Shown here in pieces: positions 51,950 to 60,293 of a DNA stretch of 64,000 bases; within the stretch, counting starts at the first letter, position 1, and each line of letters starts with the position of its first letter. Origin of the DNA: JBALVT01 sp036960305 (GTDB lineage: Bacteria > Pseudomonadota > Gammaproteobacteria > Pseudomonadales > Halieaceae). The position numbers and the translations under genes are program-made. The stretch is taken from NCBI GenBank assembly GCA_036960305.1, contig JBALWA010000004.1, positions 1 to 64,000 on the forward strand, written 5' to 3'. The notes under the pieces are model-generated. The model had not been told where the DNA came from. It did no database searches and worked only from the letters and a program-made list of their open reading frames with translations.

Positions 51950-54835
51950 CTACTGGCAGGCCTCACAGTCCGGGTCGTCCAGTGAGCAAGCCTGTGGCAC
52001 GGGCGCAGGTTGTGCGGGCTGGTCGTTGCCGGAAGACACAGCGTTCAGCGAGCCGGTATCAATGGTGGATTTCTCAGTACCGGTGGCAGCCAATGAGCGC
52101 AGGTAGTAGGTTGTCTTCAAGCCGCTATACCAGGCCATGCGATAGGTGATATCCAGTTTCTTACCGTTTGCATTGTTGATGTAGAGGTTGAGTGACTGGG
52201 CCTGATCGATCCACTTCTGGCGCCTGCTGGCCGCTTCAACAAGCCAGCGTGGCTCGACTTCGAAGGCGGTTGAGTAAATGGCTTTCAGATCTGCCGGCAC
52301 CCGTTCAACAGCGTGCACACTGCCATCGTAGTATTTGAGGTCGTTGACCATCACCTGATCCCAGAGGCCGCGTTCTTTCAGGTCTCTGACCAGGTAAGGG
52401 TTTACCACCGTGAATTCGCCAGACAGGTTCGATTTCACATACAGGTTCTGGTAGGTGGGCTCAATTGACTGGGAGACGCCGGTAATATTGGCGATGGTGG
52501 CTGTAGGCGCGATGGCCATGACATTGGAGTTACGCATGCCCTGGCTTTTGATCGTTGCACGCAGGCCGTCCCAGTCCAGGGTTTGACTCTTGTCGACCTG
52601 GATATAGTCAGCGCCACGGTTTTCGATCAATAGATCCAGTGAATCGATGGGGAAGACACCCTGGCTCCAGAGTGAGCCCTCGTAGCTGCCGTAGCTGCCG
52701 CGCTCAGCGGCCAGTGCGCTGGACGCTTCTATGGCGTAGTAGCTGATGGCTTCCATTGAGCGGTCGGCAAATTCTATTGCCTGCTCCGAACCGTACGCCA
52801 GGTGCTGCTTGTACAGCGCATCCTGAAAACCCATCAGACCAAGCCCTACGGGGCGGTGGCGCATATTGGAGGTGCGGGCCTGTGGCACAGAGTAGTAGTT
52901 TATATCGATCACGTTATCGAGCATGCGCACCGCAGTACGTACCGTCTTGGCCAGCTTTTCGGTATTCAGGCCGTTCTCATCGATGTGTTGGGGCAGGTTG
53001 ATGGAGCCCAGGTTGCACACGGCGATTTCTTCTTCGCTGGTGTTCAAAGTGATTTCGGTGCACAGGTTGGATGAGTGGACAACACCAACGTGCTGCTGTG
53101 GAGAGCGCAGGTTGCAGGGGTCCTTGAAGGTTACCCAGGGGTGGCCTGTCTCGAACAGCATGCCCAGCATTTTCCGCCAAAGGTTTTCCGCCTTGAGGGT
53201 CTTGAACAGCTTCAGTTCGCCGTTGCGGGTCATGGCCTCGTATTCTTCGTAGCGTGTTTCGAAGGCCTTGCCGTAAAGGTCGTGCAGGTCCGGTGCATCG
53301 TTGGGCGAGAACAGGGTCCAGTCGCCGCCATCGAATACGCGTTTCATAAACAGGTCGGGAATCCAGTTTGCGCTGTTCATATCGTGGGTGCGACGGCGGT
53401 CATCGCCGGTATTTTTACGCAGCTCGACAAACTCTTCGATATCCAGGTGCCAGGTCTCCAGGTAGGCACAGACAGCCCCTTTGCGTTTTCCGCCCTGGTT
53501 TACCGCGACAGCCGTGTCATTGACCACTTTGAGGAAGGGAACGACGCCCTGTGATTTGCCATTGGTGCCCTTGATGTAAGCGCCCAGTGCGCGCACGGGG
53601 GTCCAGTCGTTGCCCAGCCCGCCGGCGAATTTGGACAACATGGCGTTGTCGCGAATGGCGCCGTAGATGCCGTGCAAGTCATCTGGCACGGTAGTCAGGT
53701 AGCACGAAGACAGCTGCGGACGCAGGGTGCCAGCATTAAACAGCGTGGGTGTTGAGCTCATGTAATCGAAGGAGGAGAGCAGCTCGTAAAATTCGATGGC
53801 ACGGGCATTTTTGTCATCTTCTTCGCTGGACAGCCCCATTGCGACGCGCATAAAGAATATTTGTGGCAATTCAAAGCGCACTTCGTCGCTGTGAATGAAA
53901 TAGCGGTCGTAGAGCGTTTGCAAGCCCAGGTAGGTAAATTGCAGGTCTCTTTGCGGCAGTATGGCGTCACCCAGCCTGGCGAGATCGAAGTCCCTCAGTT
54001 GTGGGGACAAGAGTTCCAGTTCAATGCCCTTCTCTATATAGGCGTTCAGGGCCTTGGGGTACAGCGTATCCATATCGGCCTGGGTGGCGCTGGTGGCAAC
54101 GCCCAGAAAGTTCAGGCCTTCTGCGCGCAGGTTATCGCATAACAGACGGGCCGCCGCGTAGGAATAATTGGGCTCCTGCTCAATCATGGTACGGGCGGTA
54201 ATGACCAGTGAGGTACTCAGTTCTGCGGCGGTCAAGCCGTCGTACAAATTCTTCAGGGCCTCGTTGAGGATATCGGCTTCGCTGACGTCCGCCAGGTCGG
54301 TGCAGGCTTCGCTGACGATAGTGTGTATTCGGTCCAGGTCCAGAGGTGCCCGGCTGCCGTCGGGCTGTACGACATTGATACTGCCGGCGGCTGCCTGGGT
54401 GGCCGGGGACAGTTCCTGGCGGGCCGCACGTTTGCGGGATTGCTCCTCGCGGTAGATGACGTACTCCCGGGCGATTTTGTGTTCGCCGGACCGCATCAGG
54501 GACAGTTCAACCTGGTCCTGCACATCTTCAATGTGAATGGTGCCGCCGGAGGGCATACGTCGCTGGAAGGTCGCGGTCACCAGATCGGTTAACTTCGCCA
54601 CTGTCTCGTGAATACGACTGGAAGCTGCGGCTGTACCGCCCTCGACTGCAAGGAAGGCCTTGGTGATGGCTACGGATATTTTACTGGTCTCAAAAGGGAC
54701 AACGGTGCCATTGCGCTTGATCAGTCGTATCTGCCCCGGAGCGGTTGCGCCAAGTTCGGCACTGCTTGCCGAGCTCTGTTGGGTGCTGCTGGGGGTTTGT
54801 GGGGCTGTGCCTGGCTGGTTGGTCTCTGTCTGCAT
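51950..54835 (-). CDS. nrdA: Ribonucleotide reductase class Ia, alpha subunit
   Basis: 961 residues. Two ATP cones stand at the N terminus: IRLIKRNGTVVPFETSKI (about 36-53) and NVVQPDGSRAPLDLDRIH (about 154-171), as in Pseudomonas aeruginosa NrdA, where they control activity with dATP. Catalytic parts include LSSCYLTTVPDD (first Cys), ICNLGSINLPQHI-like AVCNLGSINLP, and the C-terminal redox pair in DPDCEACQ. It reduces ribonucleotides for DNA synthesis. Upstream control is discussed at 55201 and 55290. Confidence 0.97.
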   Translation of the reverse strand: MQTETNQPGTAPQTPSSTQQSSASSAELGATAPGQIRLIKRNGTVVPFETSKISVAITKAFLAVEGGTAAASSRIHETVAKLTDLVTATFQRRMPSGGTIHIEDVQDQVELSLMRSGEHKIAREYVIYREEQSRKRAARQELSPATQAAAGSINVVQPDGSRAPLDLDRIHTIVSEACTDLADVSEADILNEALKNLYDGLTAAELSTSLVITARTMIEQEPNYSYAAARLLCDNLRAEGLNFLGVATSATQADMDTLYPKALNAYIEKGIELELLSPQLRDFDLARLGDAILPQRDLQFTYLGLQTLYDRYFIHSDEVRFELPQIFFMRVAMGLSSEEDDKNARAIEFYELLSSFDYMSSTPTLFNAGTLRPQLSSCYLTTVPDDLHGIYGAIRDNAMLSKFAGGLGNDWTPVRALGAYIKGTNGKSQGVVPFLKVVNDTAVAVNQGGKRKGAVCAYLETWHLDIEEFVELRKNTGDDRRRTHDMNSANWIPDLFMKRVFDGGDWTLFSPNDAPDLHDLYGKAFETRYEEYEAMTRNGELKLFKTLKAENLWRKMLGMLFETGHPWVTFKDPCNLRSPQQHVGVVHSSNLCTEITLNTSEEEIAVCNLGSINLPQHIDENGLNTEKLAKTVRTAVRMLDNVIDINYYSVPQARTSNMRHRPVGLGLMGFQDALYKQHLAYGSEQAIEFADRSMEAISYYAIEASSALAAERGSYGSYEGSLWSQGVFPIDSLDLLIENRGADYIQVDKSQTLDWDGLRATIKSQGMRNSNVMAIAPTATIANITGVSQSIEPTYQNLYVKSNLSGEFTVVNPYLVRDLKERGLWDQVMVNDLKYYDGSVHAVERVPADLKAIYSTAFEVEPRWLVEAASRRQKWIDQAQSLNLYINNANGKKLDITYRMAWYSGLKTTYYLRSLAATGTEKSTIDTGSLNAVSSGNDQPAQPAPVPQACSLDDPDCEACQ

Positions 54836-55160
54836 GTCTACTCCGACGTTTTGGCGCTTCGGCCTTATTGTTTTGGCTACCGCGTGACTGTTTGGTTACT
54901 GCATTTTTTACTGTAGTCCGCCCCGGTGGCTCAGCCACCGCAGCAGGATTTTCTTTGGGTTTATTACAGGATGACAATACCGCTGACTCTGCCACCGACT
55001 CTGGTGGCGAGCTGCGGGTAGCTTGCCTCTTCGAATATCCCCTGTCTGTTCACTCCACTGTGCCGGTTAGGCATTCGCTGCAGGCTCCTGGTCGAGAGCT
55101 GGGCTCAGTAGTCCTGTATTCCTAAATCTGAATTAGCCCATTACCGGTTTTTACTGTTAT

Positions 55161-55221
55161 CACCACAAGTGTTACCAAAAGTGGTGGTTTTTTAATCGGT
55201 ACACCCTACATATGGGGGTGT
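55161..55221. promoter_or_regulatory. Two inverted repeats upstream of nrdA
   Basis: CACCAC (55161-55166) and GTGGTG (55181-55186); then ACACCC (55201-55206) and GGGTGT (55216-55221). Centres are about 37 bases apart. Paired palindromes upstream of nrd genes recall NrdR boxes, but the sequences do not match the usual ACACTATATATAGTGT form well. They are in the 680-base nrdA-argF gap, which holds no gene that I can support. Confidence 0.4.
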
Positions 55222-55289
55222 TTGGCTGACTTGAATACAAGATAAAGCGCAATTGGGTATTTTGCAATAGGCTTAGGTTGGGTTTAAGT

Positions 55290-55298
55290 TGTGGATAA
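55290..55298 (-). promoter_or_regulatory. Perfect DnaA box upstream of nrdAB
   Basis: TTATCCACA on the - strand, exactly the strongest DnaA site. It is 455 bases before the nrdA start. In E. coli DnaA boxes upstream of nrdAB tie its expression to replication; a single box here is suggestive only. Confidence 0.55.
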
Positions 55299-55480
55299 GG
55301 TGTGCACAGTTGTCACGGTCTGTGCTTACTAACGCGACAGGCCAGACACGGCGTGGCTGGGACGGAAAAGGCGGGCCGTCGGATGGGATTTTCGTTTTTA
55401 AATTTATTTTTTTATAAAAAATATGGTGGATATACGGTTTGGCTATTTAGATGCGGAGTAACTGATGGTCGGGGGAGATT

Positions 55481-55505
55481 CGCCTGCAGATGGACACTGC
55501 AGGCG
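55481..55505 (-). repeat. Stem-loop after argF
   Basis: CGCCTGCAG (55481-55489) pairs perfectly with 55497-55505. It lies 10 bases after the argF stop on the - strand; no T run follows, so termination at this site would need rho or another factor. Confidence 0.6.
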
Positions 55506-55515
55506 AGCGTACATT

Positions 55516-56430
55516 TCAGGCGTTGGCGTTCAACAGGGTTTCCATCAAGGCCTTTTGTGCGTGCAGTCGGTTCTCTGCCTCATCCCAGATAATGGTATCG
55601 GCGGCGTCCATGAGGCCGGCGCTGATTTCTTCTCCGCGATGCGCGGGCAGGCAGTGCATATAGAGGGCGTCGCTGTTGGCTATTGTCATCAACTCTTCAT
55701 TGACCTGGTAGGGCGCGAAAAGCTTGGCGCGCTCCTGTTGCTCGCTCTCCTGTCCCATGGAAGCCCAGACGTCGGTGACCAGCAGGTCGGCGCCCCTGGC
55801 CGCAACAGCGGGATCATGCTCAATAATGACCCTGTCGCGGTTCGCCTCCAGCAGGGCCTGGTCGGGTTCAAATCCCGGTGGACAACTGATGCGCAGCTCG
55901 AAGTCGAATTGCCTGGCAGCATTGATGTAGGACTGGCACATATTGTTGCCATCGCCCACCCAGCAGGCGGTTTTACCGGCGATGGTACCGCGGTGCTCCG
56001 TCCAGGCCTGCATGTCTGCCAGCAGCTGGCAGGGGTGGTAGTCATCGGTGAGTGCGTTGATCACCGGTACTGACGAATGGCTGGCAAAACGCTCAACGAT
56101 ATCGTGACCGAAGGTGCGTATCATTACGATGTCCACCATGGAGGAGATAACGCGTGCGCTGTCCTCTATGGGTTCACCCCGGCCCAGTTGGGTATCCTGG
56201 GGAGACAGGAACATGGCGTGCCCTCCCAGTTGTGCCATACCGGCTTCAAATGAAACCCGTGTTCGGGTGGAGGATTTGGCAAATACCATCGCCAGGACTT
56301 TGCCCGGAAACGTGCGCTGGTCGATACCGGCATGGTGCTCGCGCTTCATTTCCGAAGCGCGCTGAATCATGGTCAGCAATTCGGCTGGACTGAAGTCAAG
56401 CAGTGTCAGGAAGTGCCTGGTGGCAGACAT
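55516..56430 (-). CDS. argF: Ornithine carbamoyltransferase
   Basis: 304 residues, the anabolic type length. SSTRTRVSFE (about 54-63) binds carbamoyl phosphate, HPCQ (about 132-135) and HCLPAHRG (about 262-269) with its Cys bind ornithine. It makes citrulline for arginine synthesis. The start is 29 bases after the argD stop, so argD-argF form an operon. Confidence 0.97.
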   Translation of the reverse strand: MSATRHFLTLLDFSPAELLTMIQRASEMKREHHAGIDQRTFPGKVLAMVFAKSSTRTRVSFEAGMAQLGGHAMFLSPQDTQLGRGEPIEDSARVISSMVDIVMIRTFGHDIVERFASHSSVPVINALTDDYHPCQLLADMQAWTEHRGTIAGKTACWVGDGNNMCQSYINAARQFDFELRISCPPGFEPDQALLEANRDRVIIEHDPAVAARGADLLVTDVWASMGQESEQQERAKLFAPYQVNEELMTIANSDALYMHCLPAHRGEEISAGLMDAADTIIWDEAENRLHAQKALMETLLNANA

Positions 56431-56459
56431 GGTGTAATCCTCTGTTTTTTAGGCCGTAT

Positions 56460-57626
56460 TCAGCTGAAATTGGCGATCAGCTCGGCGACGCCCCGCCCCA
56501 ACAGGCGGGCTTCATCTTCGGTAATGATTAAGGGGGGTAGCAGGCGAACGGTGCTGCCTGCGGTGACGTTGATCAGCAGGCCCCGGGTCAGCGCCTCGCT
56601 GACCAGTTCGGTGCAATCCCGATCCAGTTGAATGCCGAGCATCAGGCCCTTGCCCCTGATTTCTTTCAGGATAGGATTGTCGCCCAGGCCATTCTCGATT
56701 TCGTCCCTGATAACCTGGCCCATGGCCGTGGCGTGGGCGGGCAGGTCCTGCTCGATTATGGTCTTGATGACTGCCAGCGCCGTGGCGCAGGCCAGCGGGT
56801 TGCCGCCATAGGTCGAGCCGTGATTGCCCGCGGTAAAGACCTGCGCAGCAGCGCCGCGCGCGAGGCAGACGCCAATGGGAACACCGTTGCCCAGACCCTT
56901 GGCCGTGGTGACCACGTCGGGCGTAATGCCCAGGTCCTGATAGGCAAAGTAGGTACCGGTGCGGCCGTTGCCGGTTTGCACCTCATCCAACATCAATAAC
57001 CAGCCCTGCTCATTGCACAGTTCACGCATCTCTCGCAGGTACTGGGCGTCGGCCGGGTACACCCCGCCCTCGCCCTGTATGGGCTCGGCTAATACGGCGA
57101 CCACATCGGGATTGTTGCTGGCGATTTGTCGCAGGGCGTCTATGTCATTTAAGGGCGCGCGGGTAAAGCCCGCAACCAGGGGCTCGAACCCGGCCTGAAT
57201 TTTTCGATTGCCGGTGGCGGTCAATGTGGCCAGGGTGCGACCATGGAAGGCCCCCTCGAGTACGACAATAGTGGGTTTCTTGATGCCCTTCTGGTGGCCA
57301 TACAGCCGTGCCAGCTTGATGGCCGCCTCGTTGGCCTCGGCACCGGAGTTGCCGAAAAAGCAGGCATCCATGCCGGCAATGGCCGTCAGTTGTTCAGCCA
57401 ATTGCTCCTGGGCCTCTACACGGTACAGATTGGAGGTGTGGATTAATCGCGCTGCCTGCTCATTAATGGCAGCGGTGACGGCCGGGTGAGCGTGGCCAAG
57501 CGCATTGACGCCAATGCCGGCAATACCATCCAGGTAGCGGCGGCCCTCGGTATCGATGAGGTAGACCCCCTCGCCGTGGCTGAATGAAATGGGTAGCCTG
57601 GCGTAAGTTGGCATTAGCGCAGACAT
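56460..57626 (-). CDS. argD: Acetylornithine aminotransferase
   Basis: 388 residues. The PLP lysine is in TTAKGLGNG (about 248-256), the Asp in LLMLDEVQTGNGRTG. It makes N-acetylornithine in the arginine pathway. The ATG at 57624-57626 is chosen because GAGAGG stands ten bases before it; in-frame ATG at 57674 lies within the leader hairpin region. Confidence 0.96.
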   Translation of the reverse strand: MSALMPTYARLPISFSHGEGVYLIDTEGRRYLDGIAGIGVNALGHAHPAVTAAINEQAARLIHTSNLYRVEAQEQLAEQLTAIAGMDACFFGNSGAEANEAAIKLARLYGHQKGIKKPTIVVLEGAFHGRTLATLTATGNRKIQAGFEPLVAGFTRAPLNDIDALRQIASNNPDVVAVLAEPIQGEGGVYPADAQYLREMRELCNEQGWLLMLDEVQTGNGRTGTYFAYQDLGITPDVVTTAKGLGNGVPIGVCLARGAAAQVFTAGNHGSTYGGNPLACATALAVIKTIIEQDLPAHATAMGQVIRDEIENGLGDNPILKEIRGKGLMLGIQLDRDCTELVSEALTRGLLINVTAGSTVRLLPPLIITEDEARLLGRGVAELIANFS

Positions 57627-57649
57627 AATTGCTTTCCTCTCAAAAACGC

Positions 57650-57671
57650 AAAAAGGCAGCGGTTGCTGCCT
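57650..57671 (-). terminator. Hairpin and T run in the argD leader
   Basis: On the - strand GGCAGC-AACC-GCTGCC is followed by five T, a full intrinsic terminator shape, only about 25 bases before the argD ATG and within the first 30 bases of the predicted transcript. It could be a leader attenuator or just a stabilising hairpin. Confidence 0.6.
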
Positions 57672-57682
57672 CAATTAGGCGA

Positions 57683-57711
57683 ACTATATCGCTGTTCTAG
57701 GGGCTTGGCAA
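57683..57711 (-). promoter_or_regulatory. argD-argF promoter
   Basis: On the - strand TTGCCA (57711-57706), 17 bases, TATAGT (57688-57683), start predicted near 57676. No clear ArgR box (TGAATN4ATTCA type) was seen. Confidence 0.65.
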
Positions 57712-57810
57712 ATACCCGTGACAACGGGGAGAAATTTACGAACAAAAAGGGTAGAATACTCGGCTTAATTCGGTCTTCCCGTCCCGCGGGTCAAACACAC
57801 AGGATAAAAG

Positions 57811-58140
57811 ATGGATATTATTGAAACGATTAAAGAACAGATTGAGAGCAATGACATACTGCTCTACATGAAGGGTTCCCCCAATCAGCCCCAGTGCGGT
57901 TTTTCCGCACGTACAACACAGGCTGTTATGGCGTGCGGTGAACGCTTTGCCTACGTGGATATCCTGTCAAACCCGGACATTCGCACCAACCTGCCGCAGT
58001 ACGCCAACTGGCCAACATTCCCTCAGTTGTGGGTAAAGGGCGAGTTGATCGGCGGCTGCGATATTGTGGAAGAGATGTTTGAGAGCGGTGAGCTGCAAAC
58101 CTTGATCAAGGAAGCGGGCGTTTCAGCTGCAGCGGAGTAA
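57811..58140 (+). CDS. grxD: Monothiol glutaredoxin GrxD
   Basis: 109 residues with the CGFS active site (Cys29-Gly-Phe-Ser32) and the glutathione contacts WPTFPQLWVKGELIGGCDI. Such proteins hold a glutathione-ligated [2Fe-2S] cluster and pass it on. It lies beside the iron store genes bfr and bfd. ACAGGATAAAAG precedes the ATG. Confidence 0.96.
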   Translation: MDIIETIKEQIESNDILLYMKGSPNQPQCGFSARTTQAVMACGERFAYVDILSNPDIRTNLPQYANWPTFPQLWVKGELIGGCDIVEEMFESGELQTLIKEAGVSAAAE

Positions 58141-58159
58141 GGTCTTTACGCAGATAATA

Positions 58160-58185
58160 ATGGCGGCCCTGAGCCGCCATTTTTG
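58160..58185 (+). terminator. Terminator after grxD
   Basis: ATGGCGGC (58160-58167) pairs with GCCGCCAT (58173-58180), then T4-G. It separates grxD from the convergent bfr. Confidence 0.88.
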
Positions 58186-58204
58186 TATCTGGAGAGACCA
58201 GGCT

Positions 58205-58687
58205 TCAGGCAGGTTTAACGGTGTGCATGGCCGTTTGAAGGTAGTTTTGCAGACCGACCTTGCCAATCAGGCTGATTTGGGTCTCCAGCCAGTCAATATG
58301 TTCTTCCTCGGCTTCCATGATTTCAACGAAGAGATCCCGGGAGACATAGTCAGCGATTGACTCGCAGTAGGCGACGGCCGCCTTCAGGTCTGCATGGGCA
58401 ACGTGCTCAAGCCTGAGGTCACTGGCAAGCATTTCTTCCGTGTTTTCGCCGATGCTCAGTTTGCCCAGGTCTTGCAGGTTGGGTAGGCCCTCCAAAAATA
58501 GTATGCGTTCGATCAGCTTGTCCGCATGTTTCATTTCATCGATGGACTCGTGGTACTCGTGGTCGGCAAGTTCCTGCAGGCCCCAGTCCTTGTACATGCG
58601 CGCATGCAAAAAGTACTGGTTGATTGCTACCATTTCGTTACCGAGGACCGTGTTCAGGTGTTCAATGACTTTCGCGTCGCCTTTCAT
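58205..58687 (-). CDS. bfr: Bacterioferritin
   Basis: 160 residues with the ferroxidase ligands Glu18, Glu51, His54 and later EEEH (about 127-130), and Met52, the haem ligand that separates Bfr from ferritins. Starts MKGDAKVIEHLNTVL. It stores iron as a 24-mer with haem between dimers. A Fur box stands 91-111 bases upstream. Confidence 0.97.
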   Translation of the reverse strand: MKGDAKVIEHLNTVLGNEMVAINQYFLHARMYKDWGLQELADHEYHESIDEMKHADKLIERILFLEGLPNLQDLGKLSIGENTEEMLASDLRLEHVAHADLKAAVAYCESIADYVSRDLFVEIMEAEEEHIDWLETQISLIGKVGLQNYLQTAMHTVKPA

Positions 58688-58777
58688 TGTCTATCTCCTA
58701 CAGTTGGGAAAGCGGCATGATGCGCCTGCCATCAAGGAATGTCAACGTAAGGTCTTGATTTTGTTAGTTATTTCTAA

Positions 58778-58798
58778 TGATAATCGAAGTGATTATCA
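58778..58798 (-). promoter_or_regulatory. Fur box between bfr and bfd
   Basis: TGATAAT (58778-58784) and ATTATCA (58792-58798) are perfect inverted repeats 7 bases apart, close to the 19-base Fur consensus GATAATGATAATCATTATC. It is upstream of bfr on its strand and downstream of bfd. Confidence 0.8.
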
Positions 58799-58840
58799 AC
58801 CCGTTTCTCGGTGAGAGTAGGGCTGGACGTATCGGAGGGC

Positions 58841-59044
58841 TTAACTGACGGCGTAGAAGAGCTGTTCGTTGTCGGCGAGGTCGTTCAATGATTCACGCAC
58901 GATTTCCCGGGTGAGAATACCGCACTTACCACATTGGCTGGCAACACCCAGGGTGTTGCGAACATCGCGCATGGAGCTGGCGCCATCTTCGACAGCGGCT
59001 CTGATCTGGGTATCGGTAATGCCTTTGCAGATACATACGTACAT
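58841..59044 (-). CDS. bfd: Bacterioferritin-associated ferredoxin
   Basis: 67 residues with Cys4, Cys6, Cys38 and Cys41 binding the [2Fe-2S] cluster (MYVCICKGIT, SQCGKCG). It gives electrons to bacterioferritin to release stored iron. It is upstream of bfr on the same strand with 153 bases between them and a Fur box in that gap. Confidence 0.95.
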   Translation of the reverse strand: MYVCICKGITDTQIRAAVEDGASSMRDVRNTLGVASQCGKCGILTREIVRESLNDLADNEQLFYAVS

Positions 59045-59098
59045 AGTGGGGTGTTCCGCCTGAACGTGCCTTTTAATGAGGTTGAGACCACCTTAATC

Positions 59099-59118
59099 TT
59101 AATGAGAATGATTGTCAA
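59099..59118 (-). promoter_or_regulatory. Fur box upstream of bfd
   Basis: TTAATGAGAATGATTGTCA fits the Fur pattern of overlapping NAT(A/T)AT units (AATGAGAATGATTGTC). It lies 55 bases upstream of the bfd start. Confidence 0.7.
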
Positions 59119-59333
59119 CACGAAATGCGATTGCTGCTCATTACCGGGCATGGTTCACCTGCACAGGTGCAGCAGGGCGCATGAAACTCGGTCTATAGGT
59201 TTTCGCTATGAAGATAATTCACAAAATTCAATGGGCTGATAGTCCCAGCCTGTGTATCATCACCTGCTCGAGATCTGGCGGCTGAATTGCGTGGTCTGAG
59301 ATCTTTTACCTTTCGAATTTGGAGTATGAAAAC

Positions 59334-59936
59334 ATGGGCGTTTTAGTTGGTAAATCTGCACCGGACTTTGATGTAGCGGCGGTTCTGGGAAATGGTGAAA
59401 TTGTTGATTCCTACAAGCGATCTGAGGCGATGGCTGGCAAGTACGGCCTGATTTTCTTCTACCCGCTGGATTTTACATTCGTTTGCCCCTCGGAGTTGAT
59501 CGCACTCGATCACCGTATGGACAAGTTCCGCGAGTTGGGTGTTGAAGTTGTTGCTGTATCCATTGATTCCCAGTTTACGCACAATGCCTGGCGTAACACG
59601 GCCGTCAATGACGGCGGTATCGGCCCCGTCACCTACACCATGGCCGCTGACGTTAATCACGACATCTGCCGTTCTTACGACGTTGAAACCGACGGTGGTG
59701 TAGCGTTCCGTGGTGCTTTCATCATCGACAAGGCTGGCGATGTGCGCTCCCAGTTGGTCAATGACCTGCCTCTGGGTCGCAACATCGACGAACTGATCCG
59801 CCTCGTTGAAGCCCTGCAGTTCACCGACGAGCACGGCGAAGTCTGCCCTGCCGGCTGGAACAAAGGCGACAAGGGCATGGACGCTTCACCCGACGGTGTC
59901 GCCGCGTACTTGTCAGAGAATGCCGAAGCTTTATAA
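59334..59936 (+). CDS. 2-Cys peroxiredoxin (AhpC/TSA family)
   Basis: 200 residues. Peroxidatic Cys51 is in FTFVCPSE and the resolving Cys in EVCPAGW (about 171). It reduces hydrogen peroxide and alkyl hydroperoxides in cytosol. The sequence closely resembles the 200-residue Prx of Pseudomonas (start MGVLVGKSAPDFDVAAVLGN). The ATG at 59334 follows GGAG with a 9-base spacer. It is next to the iron genes, but OxyR control was not identified. Confidence 0.95.
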   Translation: MGVLVGKSAPDFDVAAVLGNGEIVDSYKRSEAMAGKYGLIFFYPLDFTFVCPSELIALDHRMDKFRELGVEVVAVSIDSQFTHNAWRNTAVNDGGIGPVTYTMAADVNHDICRSYDVETDGGVAFRGAFIIDKAGDVRSQLVNDLPLGRNIDELIRLVEALQFTDEHGEVCPAGWNKGDKGMDASPDGVAAYLSENAEAL

Positions 59937-59962
59937 GCGCCGGATCTCTGGGTAGTGACGCG

Positions 59963-59992
59963 AACGCGGGGCTCTGGTCTCGCGTTTTTTTT
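59963..59992 (+). terminator. Terminator after the peroxiredoxin gene
   Basis: AACGCG (59963-59968) pairs with CGCGTT (59981-59986), extended inward by GAG/CTC type pairs, and T8 follows. Confidence 0.8.
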
Positions 59993-60035
59993 GGCTCGGG
60001 ATTCGGGGAAACTGCTGGCTGGCTTGGTTGTCGGA

Positions 60036-60108
60036 GTCGGTATCTGGCTGAGTCCTGCTGTGTGTCTTGGGTGTCGGTATCTGGCCGAGTCCTGACTGTG
60101 TGCCCTGG
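60036..60108. repeat. 37-base direct repeat at the edge of family B copy 2
   Basis: GTCGGTATCTGGCTGAGTCC at 60036 recurs at 60073 with one change (GGCCGAG). After it, CTGCTGTGTGTCTTGG and CTGACTGTGTGCCCTGG are alike, the second being the left arm of the family B hairpin. So the outer left flank and part of the arm are duplicated in tandem. Confidence 0.7.
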
Positions 60109-60199
60109 CCTGCCGGGACTCGCCGTGAATACATCCATGTAGGCTCGTATCGCACATCCATGTGCTCAACGGTCCCAGCAGGCCAGGGCACACAGTCAG
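60092..60199. repeat. Family B element, copy 2
   Basis: Perfect 22-base arms: CTGACTGTGTGCCCTGGCC... (60092-60113) and 60178-60199. The head (60114-60177) reads GGGACTCGCCGTGAA, hairpin TACATCCATGTA, GGCTCGTATCG, hairpin CACATCCATGTG, then CAACGGTCCC; GGGAC and GTCCC pair to extend the stem. It fills part of the 576-base gap between the peroxiredoxin gene and the next coding sequence, where no gene was seen. Confidence 0.88.
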
Positions 60200-60293
60200 A
60201 ACTCTCCTGCTATGCGTAATTCGCAGATCAAGCTTCGATGGTCGGTGTGTTTACAGGCCGATAGCCTCAGAGTTTCAGTATCGCAGTGAATCG

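Noticed and set aside
55290..55430. Replication origin
   Set aside because: One DnaA box with an AT-rich stretch is not enough; there is no box cluster and no dnaA, dnaN or gidA nearby.
55465..56073. A 202-codon open frame antisense to argF
   Set aside because: It overlaps conserved argF motifs in the opposite frame and has no ribosome site.
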